Below, piece by piece: positions 1-5,925 of a stretch of DNA of 28,852 nt. Position numbers and translations under genes: made by a program. The stretch is from Clostridia bacterium (GTDB taxonomy: Bacteria; Bacillota; Clostridia; Oscillospirales; Oscillospiraceae), in assembly GCA_021153265.1 (NCBI GenBank), contig JAGKTU010000021.1:1-28852 (forward strand), given 5' to 3'. Below the pieces are notes generated by a model. It made no database searches, was not told where the DNA came from, and saw nothing but the letters and a program-made list of their open reading frames with translations. Each line of letters opens with the position of its first letter. Position 1 is the first letter of the stretch.

Positions 1-330
1 AGTGCCTCCATTGAATCCAATATCGACTTTTTCTTCGAGACTTTCGGTCTGAACCGGTGGTTTCGGAAAGAAGATGTTGTATATGATGACGGTAGCTACC
101 CGGACAAAGGTGCCATGCATCTGGAAGCCGCCAGACGGCTGAATGTGGACATTTCAGAATGTCTGCTCATTGAAGACAGTCCGACTTCGGTCAGACTGGC
201 TAAGCAAAACGGAGCCGGCTGCATCGTCGCTATCGGCGAAACAGCGGATCCTGCCGAGCTGACAAGCCTCGGTGCCGACCACTACATTCGTAATTTCAAG
301 GAATTTGACTGTACGTGGCTATCAAGATAG
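1..330 (+). CDS. HAD-superfamily hydrolase (beta-phosphoglucomutase/phosphatase-like), C-terminal part
   Basis: The reading frame is already open at base 1, so the start and the catalytic DxDx(T/V) motif lie outside the window. What is visible is the second half of a HAD subfamily I hydrolase: the motif III lysine region (YPDKGAMHLEAA), then motif IV LLIEDSPTSVRLAKQNG with its paired acidic residues for Mg2+, followed by the usual closing stretch GADHYIRNFKEF. Such enzymes remove or move phosphate on small sugar phosphates or similar metabolites in the cytoplasm. The substrate cannot be told from this part. A strong terminator follows the stop codon, so this gene ends its transcript. Confidence 0.85.
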   Translation, partial: SASIESNIDFFFETFGLNRWFRKEDVVYDDGSYPDKGAMHLEAARRLNVDISECLLIEDSPTSVRLAKQNGAGCIVAIGETADPAELTSLGADHYIRNFKEFDCTWLSR

Positions 331-368
331 ATCCCTATTCCATGAGTTTCCATTCATATCGTAAGCAA

Positions 369-397
369 GGCGATTCCATTTAGGAATCGCCTTTTTC
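369..397 (+). terminator. Rho-independent terminator of the HAD gene
   Basis: A perfect 9-base-pair stem (GGCGATTCC / GGAATCGCC) with a 5-base loop is followed directly by five T residues. It lies about 40 bases after the HAD stop codon. Confidence 0.9.
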
Positions 398-441
398 TTA
401 TACAATTTAGGCTATAACGCTGCCGTTAAAGCACATAGAAT

Positions 442-545
442 CAGCTGGAGATTCGTGAATCGCCCAGCTGACAGCAGCTGTTGATCTTACTAAGAACCAC
501 CCTGTAATGATGATTACGTCGCTATTTGAGAAGGACACCCTTCTC
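442..545. other. Gene-free gap holding three consecutive hairpins
   Basis: The gap between the HAD gene and the yajC-like gene (331-608) has no convincing reading frame. Besides the two terminators it carries three small inverted repeats. At 442-470, CAGCTGG/CCAGCTG encloses a nested GATT/AATC stem. At 504-517, GTAAT/ATTAC has a 4-base loop. At 528-545, GAGAAGG/CCTTCTC has a 4-base loop. None has a T-run, so they are not ordinary terminators. They could be a small structured RNA, a palindromic repeat element or decayed mobile DNA; the sequence alone does not decide. Confidence 0.4.
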
Positions 546-563
546 CCCTACTGTATTGCGGAT

Positions 564-597
564 ACAAAAGACGGGCACGGCATTTAGCCGCGCCCGT
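564..597 (-). terminator. Terminator of the agaS-EIIA-yajC operon
   Basis: On the minus strand an ACGGGC-x-CGGC stem pairs with its complement around a 5-base loop, with one mismatch, and is followed by CTTTT. It sits just after the yajC-like stop codon. Confidence 0.85.
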
Positions 598-608
598 TAT
601 GTATTTTG

Positions 609-893
609 TTATTCCACGATGGCCTGAACGGCGAAGCGGGAAACATCCACGATGGTCTTGGGTGCGATCTCCACGCCGATGATCTCCTCATCGCCCATGC
701 GGACAACCTTACCATAGAAGCCACCGGCAAACATCACCTTGGATCCAATAGCCAGTGTGGTGTGGATGGAGCCGATCTCCTTGCGGCGCTTACGCATATT
801 GACCGCAGAAATGACGCTCAGAATCATGGCGAAAATACCCATCAGCACCGCGATGGTGATGCAGGTCCAAAGAATGATATCCCATCTAATCAT
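609..893 (-). CDS. YajC-like membrane protein encoded in a PTS operon
   Basis: This 94-residue protein has one N-terminal membrane segment (about residues 6-31), a basic turn (RKRRKE) and a small soluble domain. That domain follows the YajC pattern GSKVMFAGGFYGKVVRM...VGVEIAP...SRFAV (positions about 50-90). Housekeeping YajC is an accessory subunit of the Sec translocase and is normally encoded beside tgt and secD. Here it is the last gene of an amino-sugar operon, starting 2 bases after the EIIA stop codon, so it is translationally coupled to a PTS component. A YajC-family gene beside mannose-family PTS genes is also known from streptococcal glycosaminoglycan loci. I infer a specialised paralogue that may assist the PTS membrane subunits. 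The fold assignment is fairly sure; the role is not. Confidence 0.75.
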   Translation of the reverse strand: MIRWDIILWTCITIAVLMGIFAMILSVISAVNMRKRRKEIGSIHTTLAIGSKVMFAGGFYGKVVRMGDEEIIGVEIAPKTIVDVSRFAVQAIVE

Positions 894-895
894 AA

Positions 896-1330
896 TCAGA
901 TACCGTCCTCTTCCTCTTCTTCAGCGCGGGCAGCCAGTTCAAAGCGGACCACATTGTCCTTACCCTCGAACAGCAGCTCATCGGCCAGAGCCTGAGGATC
1001 GGTCTCGAAGCTCAGCATGGTGGAACCGGTGATGATCATGGGCAGGTTGGTGCCGGACAGAACCACGATCTGCTTATCGGGATGCTCCATGGAGCACTCA
1101 ACAGCGGTCTTGAAGGGAGAACCGCCGGGCAGGTCGGACAGAACCACGATGCCATCACAGTCAGCCAGCTCATTATAAGCAGCGCTCAGCTTCTCCGCCA
1201 GGTCTTCCAGACCCATGCCCTCTTCGAAGCAGACGTACTTGATGTGCTCATTCTCGCCGGCGATCATCTTAGCGGAAGAGTGCATACCTTCAGCAAACAG
1301 GCCGTGGCCAGTAACTACCAAACCAATCAT
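896..1330 (-). CDS. PTS system mannose-family EIIA component (AgaF-like)
   Basis: The 144-residue cytoplasmic protein matches the mannose/sorbose-family EIIA domain. It opens with beta-strand MIGLVVTGHG, whose His9 is the expected phosphorylated residue, continues with an acidic helix, and has the conserved DLPGGSPFKTA segment (about residues 66-77). EIIA takes phosphate from HPr and passes it to EIIB, which phosphorylates the sugar during import. The gene lies 21 bases after agaS with its own GGAGG site and is followed within 2 bases by the yajC-like gene. The EIIB, EIIC and EIID partners are not in the window, so either they are elsewhere or the protein has a regulatory role. The C-terminal acidic tail (EEEEED) is unusual. 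By context it would serve N-acetylgalactosamine or a related amino sugar. Confidence 0.88.
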   Translation of the reverse strand: MIGLVVTGHGLFAEGMHSSAKMIAGENEHIKYVCFEEGMGLEDLAEKLSAAYNELADCDGIVVLSDLPGGSPFKTAVECSMEHPDKQIVVLSGTNLPMIITGSTMLSFETDPQALADELLFEGKDNVVRFELAARAEEEEEDGI

Positions 1331-1351
1331 TGTTAATTCCTCCAGTTTCTA

Positions 1352-2527
1352 TTAGTTCAGGGTATAGGGGTACAGGATAACGCCCTTGACGACGCGGTTG
1401 ACCTCGCCGGTGGGGCAAGGATTGTCGGGGGTGATGCCCATGGACAGGCTCTTCATAACAGCCAGCATCTGGGCGAACATGATGAAGTCCAGACCCAGCA
1501 TGACATTTTCCATGTCGCAGCCGATGTCGATCTGAATGGCGTAGTCAGCCAGAGCCTTGACCTCTTCGCAAGCCTTGTTGTAGACAACAGCGATCTTGTT
1601 GCCCTTGCGCTGGCCGGCCATTTCCTTGATCAGATCCAGCTCGTAGCGGCGGCGGTAGTCGTCATCGCTGAGGTAAGCAACGGTCAGGGTGTCATCATTG
1701 ATGATGGACTTGGGACCATGGCGGAAGCCCAACTGGGAATCGTACATGGTGGCAACCTTACCGGCGGTCAGCTCCAGCATCTTCAGAGCGGACTCCTGTG
1801 CAACGCCCTTCAGTGCGATGTTGCCCAGATAGACGATGCGGTTGAAGTCGAAGTCAGCAACGATCTTAGCGACAGCGTCGAAATTGTTGTTCAGGAAGTT
1901 CTCGCCTGCGGCGCAGACCTTCTCGACAGCAGCGGTGATCTCATCCAGACGGTCCAGATTCAGAGCCAGATAGGTGGCCAGATACATGTTGGAGTAGCTG
2001 GAGGTCATAGCGAAGGACTTGTCGTGGGTCTCGGGGGTCAGATTCAGAGCGAAGCAATTGGTGCGGGAGTCAGCCAGCTTGGACAGAGCACCCTCGCAGT
2101 TGCAGGTGACGAACAGGTGGTACAGGTTCTGGCAGACCACCTCAGCAGCCTCGACGGAGCCGACGGACTCGGGAGAGTTGCCGGAACGGCCAAAGTTGAC
2201 CAGCAGAGTGGGCTTGGTCCGGGACAGGGTGTCCTCGGGATTGGGGACGATGTCGGTGGAAGCGTAGGACTTGACCTTGAAGTTGTACTTCTTGTTCAGG
2301 GCATGGTACAGGGAGTTGCCGACGAACTCACTGGTACCGGCGCCGGTCAGAACGATATCGAAATCGTCAGCCTTAACGACCTGATCCAGGAAAGCCTGCA
2401 GCTCATCCTTGCAGGCAGCCAACTGAGCGCAGGTCTTGCGCCAGGTTGCGGGCTGCTGGTAGATCTCATGGATGGTAAAGGTAGAGGAAGTTTCCTTCAT
2501 CTGCTCTTCAGTGTAATTGAAAATCAT
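1352..2527 (-). CDS. agaS: SIS-domain aldose-ketose isomerase/deaminase, AgaS type
   Basis: This 391-residue protein carries two sugar-isomerase (SIS) domains. The first has VLTGAGTSEFVG and the phosphosugar-binding NFGRSGNSPESVG. The second has YLGNIALKGVAQESALKMLELTAGK and GFRHGPKS, a combination typical of AgaS and less like GlmS. AgaS converts galactosamine-6-phosphate (or a close relative) to tagatose-6-phosphate with release of ammonia. The start at 2527 was chosen because GGGAGG lies 10 bases upstream; an ATG three codons earlier nearly touches that site, and the longer open frame would give an implausible hydrophobic N-terminus. It leads a three-gene operon with EIIA and the yajC-like gene and is divergent from the deacetylase gene, which supports an amino-sugar pathway. 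Substrate preference (GalN versus GlcN) is inferred. Confidence 0.88.
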   Translation of the reverse strand: MIFNYTEEQMKETSSTFTIHEIYQQPATWRKTCAQLAACKDELQAFLDQVVKADDFDIVLTGAGTSEFVGNSLYHALNKKYNFKVKSYASTDIVPNPEDTLSRTKPTLLVNFGRSGNSPESVGSVEAAEVVCQNLYHLFVTCNCEGALSKLADSRTNCFALNLTPETHDKSFAMTSSYSNMYLATYLALNLDRLDEITAAVEKVCAAGENFLNNNFDAVAKIVADFDFNRIVYLGNIALKGVAQESALKMLELTAGKVATMYDSQLGFRHGPKSIINDDTLTVAYLSDDDYRRRYELDLIKEMAGQRKGNKIAVVYNKACEEVKALADYAIQIDIGCDMENVMLGLDFIMFAQMLAVMKSLSMGITPDNPCPTGEVNRVVKGVILYPYTLN

Positions 2528-2561
2528 GGATTGCATACCTCCCAAATTATTTTGCTTTATC

Positions 2562-2590
2562 ATTATATAGTATAAAATCACCAAAAACAA
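2562..2590 (-). promoter_or_regulatory. Promoter of the agaS operon
   Basis: On the minus strand TTGTTT (2585-2590) and TATAAT (2562-2567) are 17 bases apart, about 35 bases before the agaS start. Confidence 0.75.
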
Positions 2591-2624
2591 GACGCAAACT
2601 AAAAGCAATAATATTCATGTTGAA

Positions 2625-2660
2625 AAATGCAAATGATTTTTTCGCATTTCGCTGTATAAT
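2625..2660 (+). promoter_or_regulatory. Promoter and possible operator of the nagA-kbaZ arm
   Basis: A perfect TATAAT (-10) is at 2655-2660, about 40 bases before the nagA start, but no good -35 box is present at the right distance. The -35 zone is instead covered by an inverted repeat, AAATGC (2625-2630) with GCATTT (2644-2649), 13 bases apart. That is a reasonable candidate site for a regulator. The ribosome site AGGAGG is at about 2687-2692. Confidence 0.5.
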
Positions 2661-2701
2661 AAAGTTAAACTCGATACGACTATGCTAGGAGGTACTATAC
2701 C

Positions 2702-3841
2702 ATGATTATTCAAAGTAAAAAAGTCTGGATCGCTGATCAGTTCCTGCCCGCTCAGGTCGAGATGGAGGGCGGCAAGATCATCAGCATCAACCCCCACGGC
2801 GCAAAACCCGTCGACGTGGATTACGGCGACAAGCGGATCATCCCCGGCATGATCGACGTCCACTGCCACGGCGCCTACGAATTCGACACCAACTACGCAG
2901 AAGAGGATGGTCTGCGCAACTGGGCGAAGAACATCGTTTCCGAAGGTGTCACCGCATTCCTGGCCACCACCATCACCCAGAGCGAGGAAGTGCTGACCAA
3001 GGCCGTTGCCAACGTCGCCAAGGTCATGGAAGACGGCTATGAGGGCGCTGAGATTCTGGGTGTTCACTTCGAAGGTCCTTATCTCGACATGAAGTACAAG
3101 GGCGCACAGCCCGAGGAGCATATCGTCAAGCCCACCATCGAGCAGTTTGAGCGCTATCAGGCTGCCGCCAAGGGCAACATCCGCTATGTGACCATGGCCA
3201 CCGAGACCGACGAGGACTTCGAACTGACCCGGTATCTGGCTGACAAGGGCATCGTGGTCAGCATTGGCCACAGTGCAGCAACTTATGAGCAGGCTTGCAT
3301 GGCCTACGCCAACGGCGCTAAGTGCCTGACCCACGTCTACAACGGCATGACCCCCTTCAACCACCGCGCCAACGGTCTGGTGGGTGCCGCGTTCCGCCTG
3401 CGCACCATGTACGGTGAGGTCATCTGCGATGGCAACCATTCCACCACCGCTGCCCTGAATATGTTCTTCATGAGCAAGGGTCCCGACTATTCCATCATGG
3501 TCTCCGACGCTCTGATGGCAAAGGGTACTCCCATCGGCAGCCGTCACATCTTCGGCGGCAACGAAATTCTGATCTACCCCGATGGCAGCGCCCATCTGAC
3601 CAAGATCGACACCCTGGCAGGCTCTACCCTGCAGCTGAACAAGGGTCTGAAGATCCTCATCGAGGACGCGCTGGTTCCCGTGAACTACGCCATCAACGCC
3701 TGCACCCTGAACCCGGCAAACTGCCTCGGCATCGCCGACCGCAAGGGTTCTATCCGTGTCGGCCGCGACGCTGATATCGTGGTTCTGGACACCGATTATT
3801 CCGTCATCCAGACCTACTGCATGGGCGAGCCCAAGCTGTAA
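2702..3841 (+). CDS. nagA: N-acetylglucosamine/galactosamine-6-phosphate deacetylase
   Basis: The 379-residue enzyme belongs to the amidohydrolase fold. Visible metal and catalytic positions are the HxH pair in IDVHCHG (His54, His56), Glu124 in HFEGPYL, His190 in IGHSAAT, His211 in THVYNGMTPFNHR and the catalytic Asp269 in VSDALMAKG. The HxH form resembles the Bacillus type of the family. It removes acetate from GlcNAc-6-phosphate or GalNAc-6-phosphate in the cytoplasm. Divergence from agaS and the following kbaZ-type gene favour the GalNAc enzyme (AgaA), but the family does not separate the two by sequence at this level. A strong AGGAGG site lies 9 bases before the ATG, and length is normal for the family. 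Confidence 0.92.
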   Translation: MIIQSKKVWIADQFLPAQVEMEGGKIISINPHGAKPVDVDYGDKRIIPGMIDVHCHGAYEFDTNYAEEDGLRNWAKNIVSEGVTAFLATTITQSEEVLTKAVANVAKVMEDGYEGAEILGVHFEGPYLDMKYKGAQPEEHIVKPTIEQFERYQAAAKGNIRYVTMATETDEDFELTRYLADKGIVVSIGHSAATYEQACMAYANGAKCLTHVYNGMTPFNHRANGLVGAAFRLRTMYGEVICDGNHSTTAALNMFFMSKGPDYSIMVSDALMAKGTPIGSRHIFGGNEILIYPDGSAHLTKIDTLAGSTLQLNKGLKILIEDALVPVNYAINACTLNPANCLGIADRKGSIRVGRDADIVVLDTDYSVIQTYCMGEPKL

Positions 3842-3869
3842 TTTATTGAATATTTTCAGGAGGATCAAC

Positions 3870-5159
3870 ATGAAACATCCGCTTCAAGTTATGATGGAAA
3901 AGCGCCGCGCCGGTATCCGCTGCGGCATCCCCTCTTACTGCAGCGCCAATGAACTGGTGCTGGAGATCGCTCTGCGCCGGGCCAAGGAACAGAACACCCC
4001 CGTTTTGATCGAGGCTACCGCCAACCAGGTTAACCAGTTCGGCGGCTACACCGGCATGATGCCCAAGGATTTCTATCAGATGGTGCTGAAGATGGCACAG
4101 GCTATCGAGCTGCCCGAGAACATGATCATTCTGGCCGGCGACCATCTGGGCCCCCTGACCTGGCAGAAGCTGCCCGAAGCCGAAGCTATGGCTAACTCCT
4201 ACGAGCTGGTGTATCAGTACACCCGCGCCGGCTTCACCAAGATCCATCTGGATACTTCCATGAAGGTTGCCGACGATCCCGATGGTCTACTGTCCACCGA
4301 AACCATTGCCCGCCGCGGCGCTATGCTGTACAAGGCTGCCATGAAGGGTTACGAGGAGCTGAAGGCCGAGAAGCCCGATGCCATCCGTCCCGTGTTCATC
4401 ATCGGCAGTGAAGTTCCCATCCCCGGCGGCGCTACCGAGGCCGAGGACACTCTGGCTGTCACCAAGCCCGAGGCTTTCCTGGACACCGTCAATACTTACA
4501 CCCGTGTCTGGACCGAAGAAGGCGTCGGTGAGGGCATGAAGGACGTCATCGCCGTGGTCGTGCAGCCCGGTGTCGAATTTGGCGACGAGCAGGTCTTCGA
4601 TTACAATTCTGAGGCGGCCAAGGAGCTGTGCGCCATGCTGAAGGAGTACCCCGACTTCTGCTTCGAGGGTCACTCCACCGACTATCAGACCCCCAAGTGC
4701 CTGTATGATATGGTCACTGACGGCATCTGCATTCTGAAAGTCGGTCCTGCTCTGACCTTTGGTCTGCGCGAAGCCCTGTTCGCCCTGAGCAAGATGGAAG
4801 AAGAGCTGGTTCCTGCCGAGGAGCGTGCCAACTTCATCGCCAAGCTGGAGGAAGTCATGCTGGCCAACCCCTCCAACTGGGCAAAGCACTATCACGGCGA
4901 CGAGCGGCAGCTGGCTCTGTGCCGTAAGTACAGCTACTCCGACCGCGCCCGTTACTACATCGGCCAGGCCGAGGTCGTCGAGTGCATGAACAAGCTCTTC
5001 GAGAACCTGCGCAAGTACACCATTCCCATGAACATGCTGCATCAGTACATGCCCCTGAGCTACAACAAGGTTCGTGCCGGTAAGCTCGCTCTGGATCCCA
5101 GAGAGCTGGCTATGGACGGTGTCGCCCAGTTCATGCTGGACTACGAAAGTGCAGTTTAA
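3870..5159 (+). CDS. kbaZ: Tagatose-bisphosphate aldolase non-catalytic subunit family (KbaZ/GatZ/AgaZ)
   Basis: The 429-residue protein shows the conserved blocks of the GatZ/KbaZ family in order: LIEATANQVNQFGGYTGM, GDHLGP, IHLDTSM, GSEVPIPGGA, VQPGVEFGD, FEGHSTDYQ, LKVGPALTFG and YSYSDRARYY. In enterobacteria the family stabilises the tagatose-1,6-bisphosphate aldolase KbaY/GatY. Other members have been proposed to act directly on tagatose-6-phosphate, for example as a 4-epimerase. No KbaY/GatY or tagatose-6-phosphate kinase gene is visible here, so a direct enzymatic role is possible. The start at 3870 follows CAGGAGGATCAAC and lies 28 bases after the nagA stop, so the two are surely cotranscribed. 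A longer open frame overlapping nagA was rejected. Confidence 0.9.
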   Translation: MKHPLQVMMEKRRAGIRCGIPSYCSANELVLEIALRRAKEQNTPVLIEATANQVNQFGGYTGMMPKDFYQMVLKMAQAIELPENMIILAGDHLGPLTWQKLPEAEAMANSYELVYQYTRAGFTKIHLDTSMKVADDPDGLLSTETIARRGAMLYKAAMKGYEELKAEKPDAIRPVFIIGSEVPIPGGATEAEDTLAVTKPEAFLDTVNTYTRVWTEEGVGEGMKDVIAVVVQPGVEFGDEQVFDYNSEAAKELCAMLKEYPDFCFEGHSTDYQTPKCLYDMVTDGICILKVGPALTFGLREALFALSKMEEELVPAEERANFIAKLEEVMLANPSNWAKHYHGDERQLALCRKYSYSDRARYYIGQAEVVECMNKLFENLRKYTIPMNMLHQYMPLSYNKVRAGKLALDPRELAMDGVAQFMLDYESAV

Positions 5160-5163
5160 TACT

Positions 5164-5370
5164 ATGGTGATCACGAATTTGCTGCATTATCTGCTGGCAC
5201 TGGCTGTGCTGGTGACGTTGGTAGCTACACTGATGTATGTCACCAAGGCCATTAAAGCCAAGGAGGATAAGAACGAAAAGAACGCATGTATCAAAAAGGC
5301 TGCGCTGTTCTTTTTGGGCTATCTGGTGTTCAATGCTGTGCGGATGTATCTTGAAAGCGGCGTAAAATAA
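5164..5370 (+). CDS. Small two-helix membrane protein, unknown function
   Basis: The 68-residue protein begins with a long hydrophobic segment (about residues 5-24), then a charged turn (KAIKAKEDKNEKN), a second hydrophobic segment (about 46-60) and a short tail. I do not recognise a family. It starts 4 bases after the kbaZ stop codon and has no strong ribosome site of its own, so it probably depends on translational coupling to kbaZ. A bidirectional terminator ends the transcript right after it. The context suggests a membrane accessory of the amino-sugar locus, but nothing in the sequence proves this. An upstream start inside kbaZ was considered unlikely. Confidence 0.6.
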   Translation: MVITNLLHYLLALAVLVTLVATLMYVTKAIKAKEDKNEKNACIKKAALFFLGYLVFNAVRMYLESGVK

Positions 5371-5375
5371 CAACA

Positions 5376-5408
5376 AAAAACCACTATCCTTCGGGATAGT
5401 GGTTTTTA
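5376..5408. terminator. Bidirectional terminator between the nagA arm and the XRE gene
   Basis: An 11-base-pair stem (AACCACTATCC / GGATAGTGGTT) with a TTCG tetraloop is flanked by A residues on the left and T residues on the right. It can therefore stop transcripts coming from both sides. It overlaps the stop codon of the XRE gene. Confidence 0.9.
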
Positions 5409-5615
5409 TGTTTCCTCATCCGGGATGTATTCCATGATATCCTCGACCCGGCAGTTCAAAATGCGGCAGAACATCTCGATGGTGTGCGTTGAGACACTTT
5501 CATTTCGCTTCAGCCGGGTGATCTGCGCCGGACTGACGTGGTATTTCTTGATCAGCGCATATTGGGAGATTCCTCGTTGCTGCATCATCTTCCACAGGTT
5601 TTCATATGAGATCAT
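5406..5615 (-). CDS. Small XRE/Cro-CI-type HTH regulator
   Basis: The 69-residue protein is a single helix-turn-helix domain: MISYENLWKMMQQRGISQ, then the recognition region YHVSPAQITRLKRNESVS, ending with an acidic tail (EYIPDEET). This compact form beginning MISYxxLW is common in Clostridia. The start was placed at 5615 to fit that family; the open frame continues 21 codons upstream, but those residues are not family-like and overlap the predicted promoter. It stands alone between converging and diverging units, so its target is unknown; the amino-sugar locus or the large surface protein next door are the obvious candidates. Confidence 0.8.
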   Translation of the reverse strand: MISYENLWKMMQQRGISQYALIKKYHVSPAQITRLKRNESVSTHTIEMFCRILNCRVEDIMEYIPDEET

Positions 5616-5636
5616 TAGGACCAGCCTCGCTTCCTG

Positions 5637-5665
5637 TTTATAGGGTAACCGAAAAAGTTTCCCAA
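5637..5665 (-). promoter_or_regulatory. Promoter of the XRE regulator gene
   Basis: On the minus strand TTGGGA (5660-5665) and TATAAA (5637-5642) are 17 bases apart, directly before the chosen start at 5615. Confidence 0.55.
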
Positions 5666-5796
5666 TCATATCTACCAAAATCGGTCATTCTCCCCCATTT
5701 TTCAGCATGTTCTCCAAACTTTTTATCATTTTTCTCTGTTCTGCTCAATGTTTGCCGGCAAATACGGAATTATTTCCACTTTTTGATAAAAACAAC

Positions 5797-5825
5797 TTGT
5801 AATTTTCTTCCAATTGTGCTATAGT
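5797..5825 (+). promoter_or_regulatory. Promoter of the giant surface-protein gene
   Basis: TTGTAA (5797-5802) and TATAGT (5820-5825) are separated by 17 bases. A leader of about 95 bases leads to a strong AAGGAGG site at 5913-5919, 6 bases before the ATG. The rest of the 310-base gap upstream is AT-rich and shows no gene. Confidence 0.7.
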
Positions 5826-5925
5826 ATAATAGCCTATTAATAATGCATTTTCTCTCTACGCTGTCCACAACTTTTTCGATTTCTCCGGCTGCTCTGCAGT
5901 CGTCGATCATACAAGGAGGTTACCT

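Noticed and set aside
1718..2575. Plus-strand open frame opposite agaS
   Set aside because: The minus-strand frame has all AgaS motifs, a promoter and a ribosome site; this one has none.
2528..2608. N-terminal extension of AgaS with a hydrophobic segment
   Set aside because: The extension crosses the predicted promoter and ribosome site and gives a membrane-like start to a cytoplasmic enzyme.
2615..3871. Minus-strand open frame of 418 codons opposite nagA
   Set aside because: It covers a clear nagA gene; its translation is rich in Val, Gly, Asp and His with no motif, as expected for an antisense shadow.
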